Below are positions 1 through 6,022 of a DNA stretch of 10,453 bases, in pieces (positions within the stretch are counted from its first letter, which is position 1; each line of letters opens with the position of its first letter). The notes below the pieces were generated by a model. That model did no database searches. It saw only the letters and a list, made by a program, of their open reading frames with translations, and had not been told where the DNA came from. The translations under genes were made by a program, and so were the position numbers. Origin of the DNA: an uncultured Rikenellaceae bacterium (GTDB lineage Bacteria > Bacteroidota > Bacteroidia > Bacteroidales > Rikenellaceae); NCBI GenBank assembly GCA_947054185.1, contig CAMRVW010000075.1:1-10453 (forward strand), in the 5' to 3' direction.

Positions 1-41
1 GGTTTTGTTCGCCAAAACAGATATTCTTTGAGTTATTATCA

Positions 42-125
42 TAATTTTGCACTTGTTTGTTGAGTCTGCACCGCTCGGCAAAATGCAAGCTCACTTGCTT
101 TTGCGCTCGCTTATTCGTATCTTTG
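42..125 (+). repeat. Single copy of promoter-bearing palindromic repeat
   Basis: This stretch resembles the tandem units at 8206-8437. It begins with a TAATTTTG box at 42-49, passes a GCTCGGCAAAATGCAAG-type palindrome, and ends with TTATTCG followed by TATCTTTG at 118-125. The two boxes start 76 bp apart, close to the 73-75 bp spacing in the array. The palindrome has arms 78-89 (with an unpaired T84) and 94-104, with a 4-nt loop. The similarity to the copy at 8311-8364 is visible by eye over about 60 bases. The first box lacks a well-spaced upstream TTG, so only the second looks like an active promoter. Confidence 0.7.
95..125 (+). promoter_or_regulatory. Bacteroidetes-type promoter for the glycosyltransferase operon
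   Basis: A TTG at 95-97, a 20-nt spacer and TATCTTTG at 118-125 match the known Bacteroidetes primary-sigma promoter (TTG/TTTG, 19-21 nt, TAnnTTTG). Transcription would begin near 131-134. That leaves a leader of about 115-120 nt before the ATG at 250. The -33 box lies in the right arm of the repeat's palindrome, so the promoter is part of the repeat itself. Confidence 0.65.
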
Positions 126-249
126 TCGGAGTATCTATAACGGAGCGTGATATATGTCGGCGCCCCGATTGAAGCGCACAGATGGTGCGGTTGTGTGATG
201 TGTTGTGTGTCAGTGCCGTGTGGCATTGATGGAAAATGAAGGCCTTGTC

Positions 250-1455
250 ATGAAAAACAAATTAAGCTCCTTTATAAGGAAGCCGATCTTTTCCGACACC
301 CGTCTGCTGGCGGTTTTGTGGCTCGGGGTGACCTTGGCCGGTGCTCTGATAAAGGGGCTTCGCGGTTCGTATAACAATTATCTCATATTCAAAGGCACCT
401 TCTTTCATGCTCTTGATGGGTTGCCGCTTTTCGGGCTCTATCCGGCCGAGTATGCCGATTGCAACCATTACGGTCCCTTTTTCAGCCTCTTTATGGCGCC
501 GTTTGCCTCGCTGCCCGATGTTGCAGGCATCTGCCTGCTTATGACGGTATGTTCGCTGGCGCTATTTTTGGCCATACGCTCGCTGCCCATAGGGAATCCC
601 TGCAAGGCGTTCGTTATATGGTTCACGGTCAACGAGCTTTTCACCGCCGTGGCCATGCAGCAGCTCAACATACTTGTTGCGGCGGGCATAATATTTTCGT
701 TCACTCTGACGGAGCGTAAACACGATTTTTGGGCCGCCTTTTTCATAGTGCTTCTGACGGCAATAAAGCTGTATGGCATCGTGGGGTTGGCCTTCTTTCC
801 CTTCTCCAGGCGCAAACCGCTATTTGTGTTGTCGTTGCTTTTTTGGGCGGCGGTTATCTTCTTGGCACCCATGCTTATAAGCTCGCCCGACTATGTGATG
901 GGGCAATATTCGGCCTGGGCGCACGAGATAGCCGTCAAAAACGGAGACAACCTGTTCTCGCTTCATCAGAACATATCGCTCTTGGGCATGATACGCAAAA
1001 TATCGGGAGGGTCATACTCCGACCTGTGGGTGATAGTGCCGGGGCTGGTGTTGCTGGGGGTGCCCTATCTGCGCTTTGCTAACTATCGCAACAGGCGTTT
1101 CAGGCTCTTGTCGTTGGCCTCGGTGCTGTTGTTCACTGTGCTTTTCAGCACTGGCAGCGAGTCGAGCTCTTATATAATAGCGCTTTGCGGTGCGGCTATA
1201 TGGTGGTGCGTCACCCCTGTGGGGCACACGCCGATTGTCAACGCCATGATGATATTTGCCTTTGTGCTGACATCGCTCTCGCCAACAGACATATTTCCGC
1301 GATCGATACGCATGGAATATGTAATGCCCTATGCGCTCAAAGCCCTGCCTTGCGTGTTGATATGGCTTGAGCTGACAAGAGAGTTGTGGTGCCGACGCTA
1401 TTTCGACGACCCGGCCACAGACCTTGCACCTATTGTCGATGCAGACATAAAATAA
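250..1455 (+). CDS. GT87-like (DUF2029) polytopic membrane glycosyltransferase
   Basis: The protein has 401 residues and about ten hydrophobic membrane segments. It resembles glycosyltransferase family 87, GT-C enzymes that use polyprenyl-phosphate sugars on the extracytoplasmic face; mycobacterial PimE is the known example. The clearest family signature is at residues 58-89: a GLPLFGLYP stretch, then YGPFFSLFMAPFASLP, resembling the loop and second-helix region of DUF2029 proteins. The ATG at 250 is preferred because it gives a short basic N-terminus (MKNKL) before the first helix; in-frame ATGs at 205 and 229 would only add a polar tail. It is first of four genes, ending 4 nt before the GT2 gene. 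By context it would move the lipid-linked sugar made by its neighbours onto an outer-surface acceptor. The acceptor and sugar cannot be read from the sequence. Confidence 0.82.
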   Translation: MKNKLSSFIRKPIFSDTRLLAVLWLGVTLAGALIKGLRGSYNNYLIFKGTFFHALDGLPLFGLYPAEYADCNHYGPFFSLFMAPFASLPDVAGICLLMTVCSLALFLAIRSLPIGNPCKAFVIWFTVNELFTAVAMQQLNILVAAGIIFSFTLTERKHDFWAAFFIVLLTAIKLYGIVGLAFFPFSRRKPLFVLSLLFWAAVIFLAPMLISSPDYVMGQYSAWAHEIAVKNGDNLFSLHQNISLLGMIRKISGGSYSDLWVIVPGLVLLGVPYLRFANYRNRRFRLLSLASVLLFTVLFSTGSESSSYIIALCGAAIWWCVTPVGHTPIVNAMMIFAFVLTSLSPTDIFPRSIRMEYVMPYALKALPCVLIWLELTRELWCRRYFDDPATDLAPIVDADIK

Positions 1456-1459
1456 GTAT

Positions 1460-2383
1460 ATGAAACAGAGAGTTACCATAGTAATACCGGCTTATAACGA
1501 GGGTGAGAACTGCGTTGTCATGGCCGACAGTCTCGATGGGGTGTTTGCCCGGCTGCCATACGACCACAATGTCATATTCGTTGACGACGGCAGTGCCGAC
1601 AACACCCTGGAGGTGCTCGAGCGGTTGGCCCAAAGACCCAATGTCGGTTACCTCTCGTTTTCGCGCAACTTCGGACATCAGGCCGCTCTTATGGCCGGAC
1701 TTGCCGCAAGCGACGGCGACTGCACCATATCGATGGATTGCGACATGCAGCATCCGCCCGAGCTGATAGGCCGCATGCTCGAGTTGTGGCAAGAGGGCTA
1801 TGAGGTGGTTTATACGCGCCGCATGGAAGACAGGCGCTTGCCTTTGTTAAAGCGTCTCAGCTCCAAGATGTTCTATAAAGTGCTCAACTCACTATCGTCT
1901 GTCAGGTTGGAGGATGGCGCCGCCGACTTCCGTCTGACCGACAGGACCGTCACCCAGACGCTCGCGTCATTGGACGAGAACGAGCCTTTCATAAGAGGCC
2001 TGGTCAGCTGGATAGGCTTCCGTCAGTGCTCCATAGCATACAATCCCGGCGAGAGGGTGGCGGGGCAGAGCAAGTACACCCTTGGCAAGATGGTGAAACT
2101 TGCCGTCGAGGGGGTGACCTCGTTCAGTGTGCGCCCGTTGCATATAGCCGCATGGGTCGGCTTCGTGATGGCGCTTATAGGTGTGGCGGGCATACCCTAT
2201 GTGATATGGAGCTTCGTTACGGGCAACGCCATGGCGGGGTGGAGTTCGCTTATGGTGACAGTGATATTCTTTTGCGGGGTGCAACTTATAATGACCGGCA
2301 TAATGGGCATCTATTTGGGCAAGCTGTTTGTGGGGTCGAAGCACCGTCCTCGTTATATAATACGTAAATCATCCGTCAAATGA
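1460..2383 (+). CDS. GT2 polyprenyl-phosphate glycosyltransferase (GtrB/ArnC/DPM1-like)
   Basis: This 307-residue enzyme should transfer a sugar from a nucleotide donor to undecaprenyl phosphate at the inner face of the membrane. Family motifs seen are IPAYNEGEN (residues 9-17), DDGS (42-45), FSRNFGHQAALMAGL (67-81), the metal-binding DxD within MDCDMQHPPE (92-101), DFRLTDR, and GQSKYTLGKM before the membrane domain. Two hydrophobic helices at about 229-290 close the protein, as in GtrB and ArnC. Its last codons overlap the next start by 4 nt (ATGA at 2380-2383), so the two are probably translationally coupled. The donor is unknown: the deacetylase neighbour suggests an N-acylated sugar, while the ManC gene elsewhere in the window leaves a mannose donor possible. 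Confidence 0.9.
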   Translation: MKQRVTIVIPAYNEGENCVVMADSLDGVFARLPYDHNVIFVDDGSADNTLEVLERLAQRPNVGYLSFSRNFGHQAALMAGLAASDGDCTISMDCDMQHPPELIGRMLELWQEGYEVVYTRRMEDRRLPLLKRLSSKMFYKVLNSLSSVRLEDGAADFRLTDRTVTQTLASLDENEPFIRGLVSWIGFRQCSIAYNPGERVAGQSKYTLGKMVKLAVEGVTSFSVRPLHIAAWVGFVMALIGVAGIPYVIWSFVTGNAMAGWSSLMVTVIFFCGVQLIMTGIMGIYLGKLFVGSKHRPRYIIRKSSVK

Positions 2384-3162
2384 TACTGCTTACTTTCGAT
2401 ATAGAAGAGTTCGACATGCCGTTGGAGTATGGTCGTCAGATACCTTTGGAGCGGCAATTGCAGATAAGCGCCGAGGGTTTGCAGGTGCTTTTGCCGATAC
2501 TTGACAGGCACGGCGCGCATGCCACCATGTTTACCACCGCCACCTTTGCCGAGGGACGGCCCGAACTTGTGGCCTCCATGTGTCGGGCGGGGCACGAGAT
2601 AGCCTCTCACGGCCTTTACCACTCGCAGTTCGAGTTGCCGCATTTGCAGGTGGCCCGCCGGAAGCTTGAGCAGGTGACAGGCATGCCCGTGACTGGTTAT
2701 CGTGCACCTCGCATGATGGAGGTGCCCACAGAGGCGATACTCAAGGCAGGTTATCGTTACTCCTCTTCCATAAACCCCACATTCCTGCCGGGGCGTTACA
2801 ACAACCTGGGCAAGCCGCGACGTTATTTCAACGACAACGGTATGGTGCAGATTCCCGCCTCGGTGTCGCCCATGAGGCTGCCTCTCTTCTGGCTTTCGTT
2901 GCACAACTTCCCGTTGTGGTGGTACAGGCATCTGTGTCGGCGGGCGTTGAGGCACGACGGTTACCTCAACCTCTATTACCACCCGTGGGAGTTTTCGGGC
3001 TGCCTGCACGACCCTGCGCTCAACATGCCGTACATAGCCCGTCACAACTCGGGCGCCAAGATGGCCGAACGGCTCGACAGTCTGCTTGACAGCCTCGACA
3101 GGACGGGTGTCGGCTATGCCACCGTGTCGCAGTTTCTTACCATGCGGGGAGCATTGAAATAA
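2380..3162 (+). CDS. NodB-type polysaccharide deacetylase (carbohydrate esterase 4 superfamily)
   Basis: The 260-residue protein has no signal peptide and probably acts in the cytoplasm. NodB motifs appear in order: LTFDIEEFD at residues 4-12 (D7 the likely catalytic or metal residue), the zinc-binding pair H77 and H81 in SHGLYH, R108-A-P110 in GYRAPR, and YHPWE at 200-204. The TFDIEEF form of motif 1 and the HPWE form of motif 4 resemble the ArnD/NaxD and DUF3473 branches more than secreted chitin deacetylases, which have TFDDG. Placed between the GT2 gene and the flippase, it probably removes an N-acyl group from the sugar while it is still lipid-linked, as ArnD (formyl) and NaxD (acetyl) do. 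It overlaps the GT2 gene by 4 nt and ends 1 nt before the GtrA gene. Exact substrate not determinable. Confidence 0.85.
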   Translation: MILLTFDIEEFDMPLEYGRQIPLERQLQISAEGLQVLLPILDRHGAHATMFTTATFAEGRPELVASMCRAGHEIASHGLYHSQFELPHLQVARRKLEQVTGMPVTGYRAPRMMEVPTEAILKAGYRYSSSINPTFLPGRYNNLGKPRRYFNDNGMVQIPASVSPMRLPLFWLSLHNFPLWWYRHLCRRALRHDGYLNLYYHPWEFSGCLHDPALNMPYIARHNSGAKMAERLDSLLDSLDRTGVGYATVSQFLTMRGALK

Positions 3163-3163
3163 G

Positions 3164-3571
3164 ATGACAAGGCTTGTAAAGAGAATATACGAGCTGATAT
3201 TGCGGCATGAGTTCCTTAAGTTTGCCGTGGTGGGAGGCACCTCTTTTGCCTTGCACTGGGGCATATATGTGTTGCTCATGACGGTGGGGTGGACTTATAA
3301 CCCCGCTTACATAACCGGGTACATATTGTCGTTCATATACAATTTTTTCGCCTCCAGCCTCTTTACCTTCAAGTCGAAACCGACTCTTTTGCGGGGCATC
3401 GGTTTCGCCCTTTGCAATGCGGTCAATTTCGGACTTCATGTGTTGTTGCTCAACGTATATGTGAGCGTGGGTGTGGCCGAGTGGATTGCTCCGCCGTTGG
3501 TGCTGGCCGTTGCCGTGCCGGTCAATTTCGTGCTCGTGCGTTTTGTGATGAAAGACAGCAGGCTGGGGTAA
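3164..3571 (+). CDS. GtrA-family membrane protein (putative lipid-linked sugar flippase)
   Basis: This small protein has 135 residues and four predicted membrane helices, the usual size and topology of GtrA proteins. The start of the domain shows the family pattern FLKFAVVGG at about residues 18-26. A conserved patch SFIYNFFASSLFTFKSK follows the second helix, and the last helix ends in a basic tail (FVMKDSR). GtrA proteins are thought to carry undecaprenyl-phosphate-linked sugars to the outer leaflet, working with a GtrB-type GT2 enzyme, which is encoded two genes upstream. The start at 3164 lies 1 nt after the deacetylase stop. It is the last gene of the operon; roughly 250 bp of non-coding repeats and a terminator follow. 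Confidence 0.88.
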   Translation: MTRLVKRIYELILRHEFLKFAVVGGTSFALHWGIYVLLMTVGWTYNPAYITGYILSFIYNFFASSLFTFKSKPTLLRGIGFALCNAVNFGLHVLLLNVYVSVGVAEWIAPPLVLAVAVPVNFVLVRFVMKDSRLG

Positions 3572-3600
3572 GGCTTCAAGGGCCGTTTTAAAGGGGGCTT

Positions 3601-3825
3601 CGATTTCGGAATGTACGTCATTCGGGTTTGGACGCTTTGATAACATCATTCGGTTTCGGGGAGTTTTGATGACTTCATGTGCTTTAGGACTTTTCAGAAA
3701 CGTTATGCGCTCGCTTTCGGGATGTTTTGAGAGCGGCGCACTTTCGGTTCCGAAGCTCCTTGATGGCATCATTCGGGTTAGGTGTTTTGAAACGGCTGCG
3801 CTTTCGGACGTTTCAGAACGGCCGG
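3601..3825. repeat. Degenerate ~29-bp tandem repeats, non-coding
   Basis: A core resembling CATTCGGG or CTTTCGGG, followed by a short G-rich stretch and TTTTGA or TTTCAGAA, recurs through the interval. Cores start near 3619, 3647, 3714, 3741, 3770 and 3801, with a weaker one at 3681 (GCTTTAGG). Most adjacent spacings are 27-32 bp. No convincing gene covers it; the open frames on both strands look like by-products of the repeat. Spacers are not distinct from repeats and units are poorly conserved, so this is not a CRISPR array. It lies at the 3' end of the GtrA operon, just before the terminator. Confidence 0.55.
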
Positions 3826-3827
3826 CA

Positions 3828-3868
3828 ATAAAAAAGACGCTTTCTGTTTTAGAAAGCGTCTTTTTTAT
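3828..3868. terminator. Bidirectional intrinsic terminator between converging operons
   Basis: There is a perfect 18-bp inverted repeat with arms 3828-3845 and 3851-3868 and a 5-nt loop (GTTTT). The inner stem is GACGCTTTCT with AGAAAGCGTC. The outer stem is an A tract on the left and a T tract on the right, so each strand has a GC-containing hairpin followed by a U run. It would stop the GtrA operon on the plus strand and the thioredoxin-like lipoprotein gene, which ends at 3882, on the minus strand. Confidence 0.92.
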
Positions 3869-3881
3869 GGTCTGATGGGCA

Positions 3882-4973
3882 CTATTTCATGCTCTTGACG
3901 AAGTCGATGAACTCATCGGGTATGTTGAGCGACCGTTTGGCTATCTTGCCGTCGGAGCCTATGGCCACGGCGTAAGGATAACCGTCGGCCTTGTAAGTCG
4001 ATGCGATGGCCTTGCCCTCGTTGGCGCCGGCCACCGTCGTCCACTTGGTGATGCCCTTTTTGGTCAGCATCTCTTTTATCATGGTGTCGTCATCGCCATA
4101 GTTTACCGCAATGACGGCAATGTCTGGACGTTGTGCGGCCAGACGGGCCATCTTGTCAATGTCGCCGTTGTCGCACCATGTGCCCCAGAAATAGAGCACC
4201 GCCTTTTTGCCTTTTATGGCCTTGGCGAGGTTGAACGGCTTGCCCGCGGGTTTGGTTGTCGAGTTGAAATCGACGAAGGGTTGCCCAACCGACACCATCT
4301 CTATCTCTCTTTGCACCTCTTTGTCATGGTTGTAACGCGAGGCCAAGACACCATACAGCATTGTTGCCAGCATGTCTGTGCCCGGGGGAGTCAGAAGCGC
4401 CGGGAACATCTTGAGTACGCTGTCGCGGTGCATCTCTGAAAGGTAATATATCGAAAGCGGAGACTGGGGATGCGATGTGATGTAATGTGCGCGCAGGGCC
4501 GTTATCTGCTCGTATGCACGACGTATTCTTTGGTTGTTGCGCACCTCATGGGCGCTGTTGTACTCCTTTTTCAGGGGTATCGCCTCGGTCTCGACACGGG
4601 CATAATCGTCGCCGAAGACCGAAGAGCCCTTTATCGACACCACCGACACGCCGTCGACTATTTCGCCCTCCACCACAAGACGGTCGCCAGGTATTGCGAT
4701 GAATGACGGACGGTCTATGTCGAACTTCGAGGTCGAGCTGTTGATGAGCGTCACCTCGGTGGGCTCGGTTATGCTCTTTACAAACACCACATTTTCGCCA
4801 CTGTAAGGTGCGATGGTGTCGTAACGTATGCTCGACTTATTTAACGGTATCTGACGGACAACGAGTATGTCAGACTCCATGCCGTCGATAGAACCGACCA
4901 CAGCGCCCTCGGGCATGTCAGAGCAACCGCACAAGGCCAGTGCCGCCGCCAAAACACAAAACAATATACGCAT
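3882..4973 (-). CDS. Thioredoxin-fold lipoprotein (TlpA/AhpC-like) lacking the second redox cysteine
   Basis: The protein has 363 residues from the ATG at 4973; an in-frame TTG at 4982 would add only three. A lipoprotein signal ends in LALCGC with the lipidated cysteine at residue 17, so it should be membrane-anchored in the envelope. Residues 25-120 are beta-rich, like the N-terminal DUF4369-type domains of Bacteroidetes TlpA-like proteins, and a helical middle follows. Residues 230-363 form a thioredoxin-like domain: VSVGQPFVDF, then VLYFWGTWCDNGD, and a cis-proline region GYPYAVAIGSDGKI (P333). The active-site motif is C-D-N-G (C267) instead of CxxC, so the resolving cysteine is absent. 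This suggests a monothiol role or non-redox binding, not ordinary disulfide reduction. It appears to be a single-gene unit with its own promoter. Confidence 0.82.
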   Translation of the reverse strand: MRILFCVLAAALALCGCSDMPEGAVVGSIDGMESDILVVRQIPLNKSSIRYDTIAPYSGENVVFVKSITEPTEVTLINSSTSKFDIDRPSFIAIPGDRLVVEGEIVDGVSVVSIKGSSVFGDDYARVETEAIPLKKEYNSAHEVRNNQRIRRAYEQITALRAHYITSHPQSPLSIYYLSEMHRDSVLKMFPALLTPPGTDMLATMLYGVLASRYNHDKEVQREIEMVSVGQPFVDFNSTTKPAGKPFNLAKAIKGKKAVLYFWGTWCDNGDIDKMARLAAQRPDIAVIAVNYGDDDTMIKEMLTKKGITKWTTVAGANEGKAIASTYKADGYPYAVAIGSDGKIAKRSLNIPDEFIDFVKSMK

Positions 4974-5017
4974 ATTATTCAATAGTTAACTTGTTGCCTT
5001 TAACTTAAACAACGTCA

Positions 5018-5025
5018 CAAATATA
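5018..5025 (-). promoter_or_regulatory. Promoter -7 box for the thioredoxin-like lipoprotein gene
   Basis: TATATTTG on the minus strand matches the Bacteroidetes TAnnTTTG box. It lies about 45 nt upstream of the ATG at 4973, giving a leader of around 35-40 nt. I see no clear TTG at the expected upstream distance, so the call rests on the -7 box and its position. Confidence 0.45.
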
Positions 5026-5195
5026 CAAAACAGTTCCGAGAAACGGAATTTACCCTTCAAATTTTCACTTTTGCCTCCCTCTCAGGCTTTTGTTTTGGTG
5101 CAGCTATTCGGTGTCTTTGTGGCACTTCAGGCTCGGGCGGCCAGACGCTCGCACCCTTGTCTCGCCGACTGAAACGTCGAAAACAGGGTCGGCCC

Positions 5196-5231
5196 ACGCG
5201 ACAAATGCTCTCAAACAGATTTTTGTCGCGT
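5196..5231. other. Inverted repeat just past the cyclotransferase stop codon
   Basis: The arms ACGCGACAAA (5196-5205) and TTTGTCGCGT (5222-5231) form a perfect 10-bp stem with a 16-nt loop, touching the stop codon of the minus-strand cyclotransferase gene. No U run follows on that strand, so it is not a standard intrinsic terminator. It could be an mRNA 3'-end stabilising hairpin or part of a factor-dependent stop. Nothing else recognisable lies in 5026-5195. Confidence 0.35.
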
Positions 5232-6022
5232 CAGTTGATCTCTATCTCGAACATTTTCGGCCAGTTCTTGCCGGTGACATAGATCTTTTTCTGCACAGAG
5301 TCGTATGCGATGCCGTTCATGACATCCGTTGTGGAGGTAATGTCTTTTTTATCGAGCAGGTCGTCGCATTTGACCACCGCATCAACCTCTCCCGTGGCGG
5401 GGTCTATTATCAGTATGTTGTTGTAACCATATACGTTAGCCCATATCTTGCCCTCTATCCACTCTAACTCGTTGATGTTGAAAACGACTCCTGTGGGGGT
5501 CGATACCGTAATGCGTCTTTTGCGGTTGAATGTGGCGGGGTCGACCTCGTAAATATATTGCGAGCCGTCGCTTATATATAGCTTTTCGCCATCGTTGGTT
5601 ATGCCCCATCCCTCGGTGTATATCTTGCGTCGCCCTATCTGCTTGAATGTTGCGGGGTCAAACAGCAGAACGGCCCTCTCGCGCCATGTCAGCATATAGA
5701 GTGTGTCGCCAAGAACGGTTATGCCTTCGGCAAAAAACTCTTCGGGGATGTCGACGCGGGCTATCACTTTTTGCTCGGGGAAAGAGCGTTTCTCCAAGAA
5801 CGACACTCCATACTCGCCGCTGCTTTCAAGCAACATGCCGTCGTGAAACTCCAGCCCCTGAGTGTATGTGTGGCGTGAATGAGGCAACACCTGCTTTATC
5901 TTCACGCTCAGCTCTTTGGGCTTGTCGGTGTCGCCGTTTTGCATTGATGAGGTTGGGCCGCATGCGCATGAGGTAAGCGTTATTATGATGGCCACTGCCG
6001 ATATGATGGATTTATTTTTCAT
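5231..6022 (-). CDS. Glutaminyl-peptide cyclotransferase, beta-propeller type, lipoprotein
   Basis: The 263-residue protein matches the plant/bacterial (type I) glutamine cyclotransferase family (PF05096), which turns N-terminal glutamine into pyroglutamate. Family stretches seen are YTQGLEF (residues 53-59), EGITVLGDTLYMLTW (99-113), YTEGWGIT (135-142), NELEWIEGKIWANV (184-197), DVMNGIAYD (233-241) and VTGKNWPKMFEI (249-260). The lipobox LTSC places the lipidated cysteine at residue 19, so the enzyme should sit on an envelope membrane facing the periplasm. In Bacteroidetes many signal-peptidase I products start with glutamine that is then cyclised (the Q-rule), which gives a clear role. Its ATG lies inside the last codons of manC (11-bp overlap), so it is the second gene of that operon. 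The usual C-terminal WPK motif is present, so it looks intact. Confidence 0.93.
   Translation of the reverse strand: MKNKSIISAVAIIITLTSCACGPTSSMQNGDTDKPKELSVKIKQVLPHSRHTYTQGLEFHDGMLLESSGEYGVSFLEKRSFPEQKVIARVDIPEEFFAEGITVLGDTLYMLTWRERAVLLFDPATFKQIGRRKIYTEGWGITNDGEKLYISDGSQYIYEVDPATFNRKRRITVSTPTGVVFNINELEWIEGKIWANVYGYNNILIIDPATGEVDAVVKCDDLLDKKDITSTTDVMNGIAYDSVQKKIYVTGKNWPKMFEIEIN

Noticed and set aside
1..18. Small hairpin GTTTTG/CAAAAC as a terminator of an upstream gene
   Set aside because: Only 6 bp, no U run, and the upstream sequence lies outside the window.
42..49. TAATTTTG as a separate promoter
   Set aside because: No TTG lies 19-21 nt upstream; the nearest is only 11 nt away. It is treated as the degenerate first box of the repeat.
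1733..1762. DCDMQHPPE in the GT2 enzyme as an abnormal catalytic site
   Set aside because: The two metal-binding aspartates are kept, and histidine in place of the later aspartate is within the family's normal variation as I know it.
3601..3825. Possible CRISPR array after the GtrA operon
   Set aside because: The repeated cores are diverged, there are no distinct spacers, and no cas gene is in the window.
3666..3875. Plus-strand open frame of 69 codons
   Set aside because: It is formed by the degenerate repeats and runs through the terminator hairpin.
4973..4982. TTG start for the thioredoxin-like lipoprotein
   Set aside because: The ATG three codons later gives a normal lipoprotein signal peptide.
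5089..5119. Forward promoter or decayed copy of the palindromic repeat (TATTCGGTGTCTTTG)
   Set aside because: The -7 box is TGTCTTTG, not TAnnTTTG, the similarity covers only about 16 bases with an insertion, and no plus-strand gene follows.
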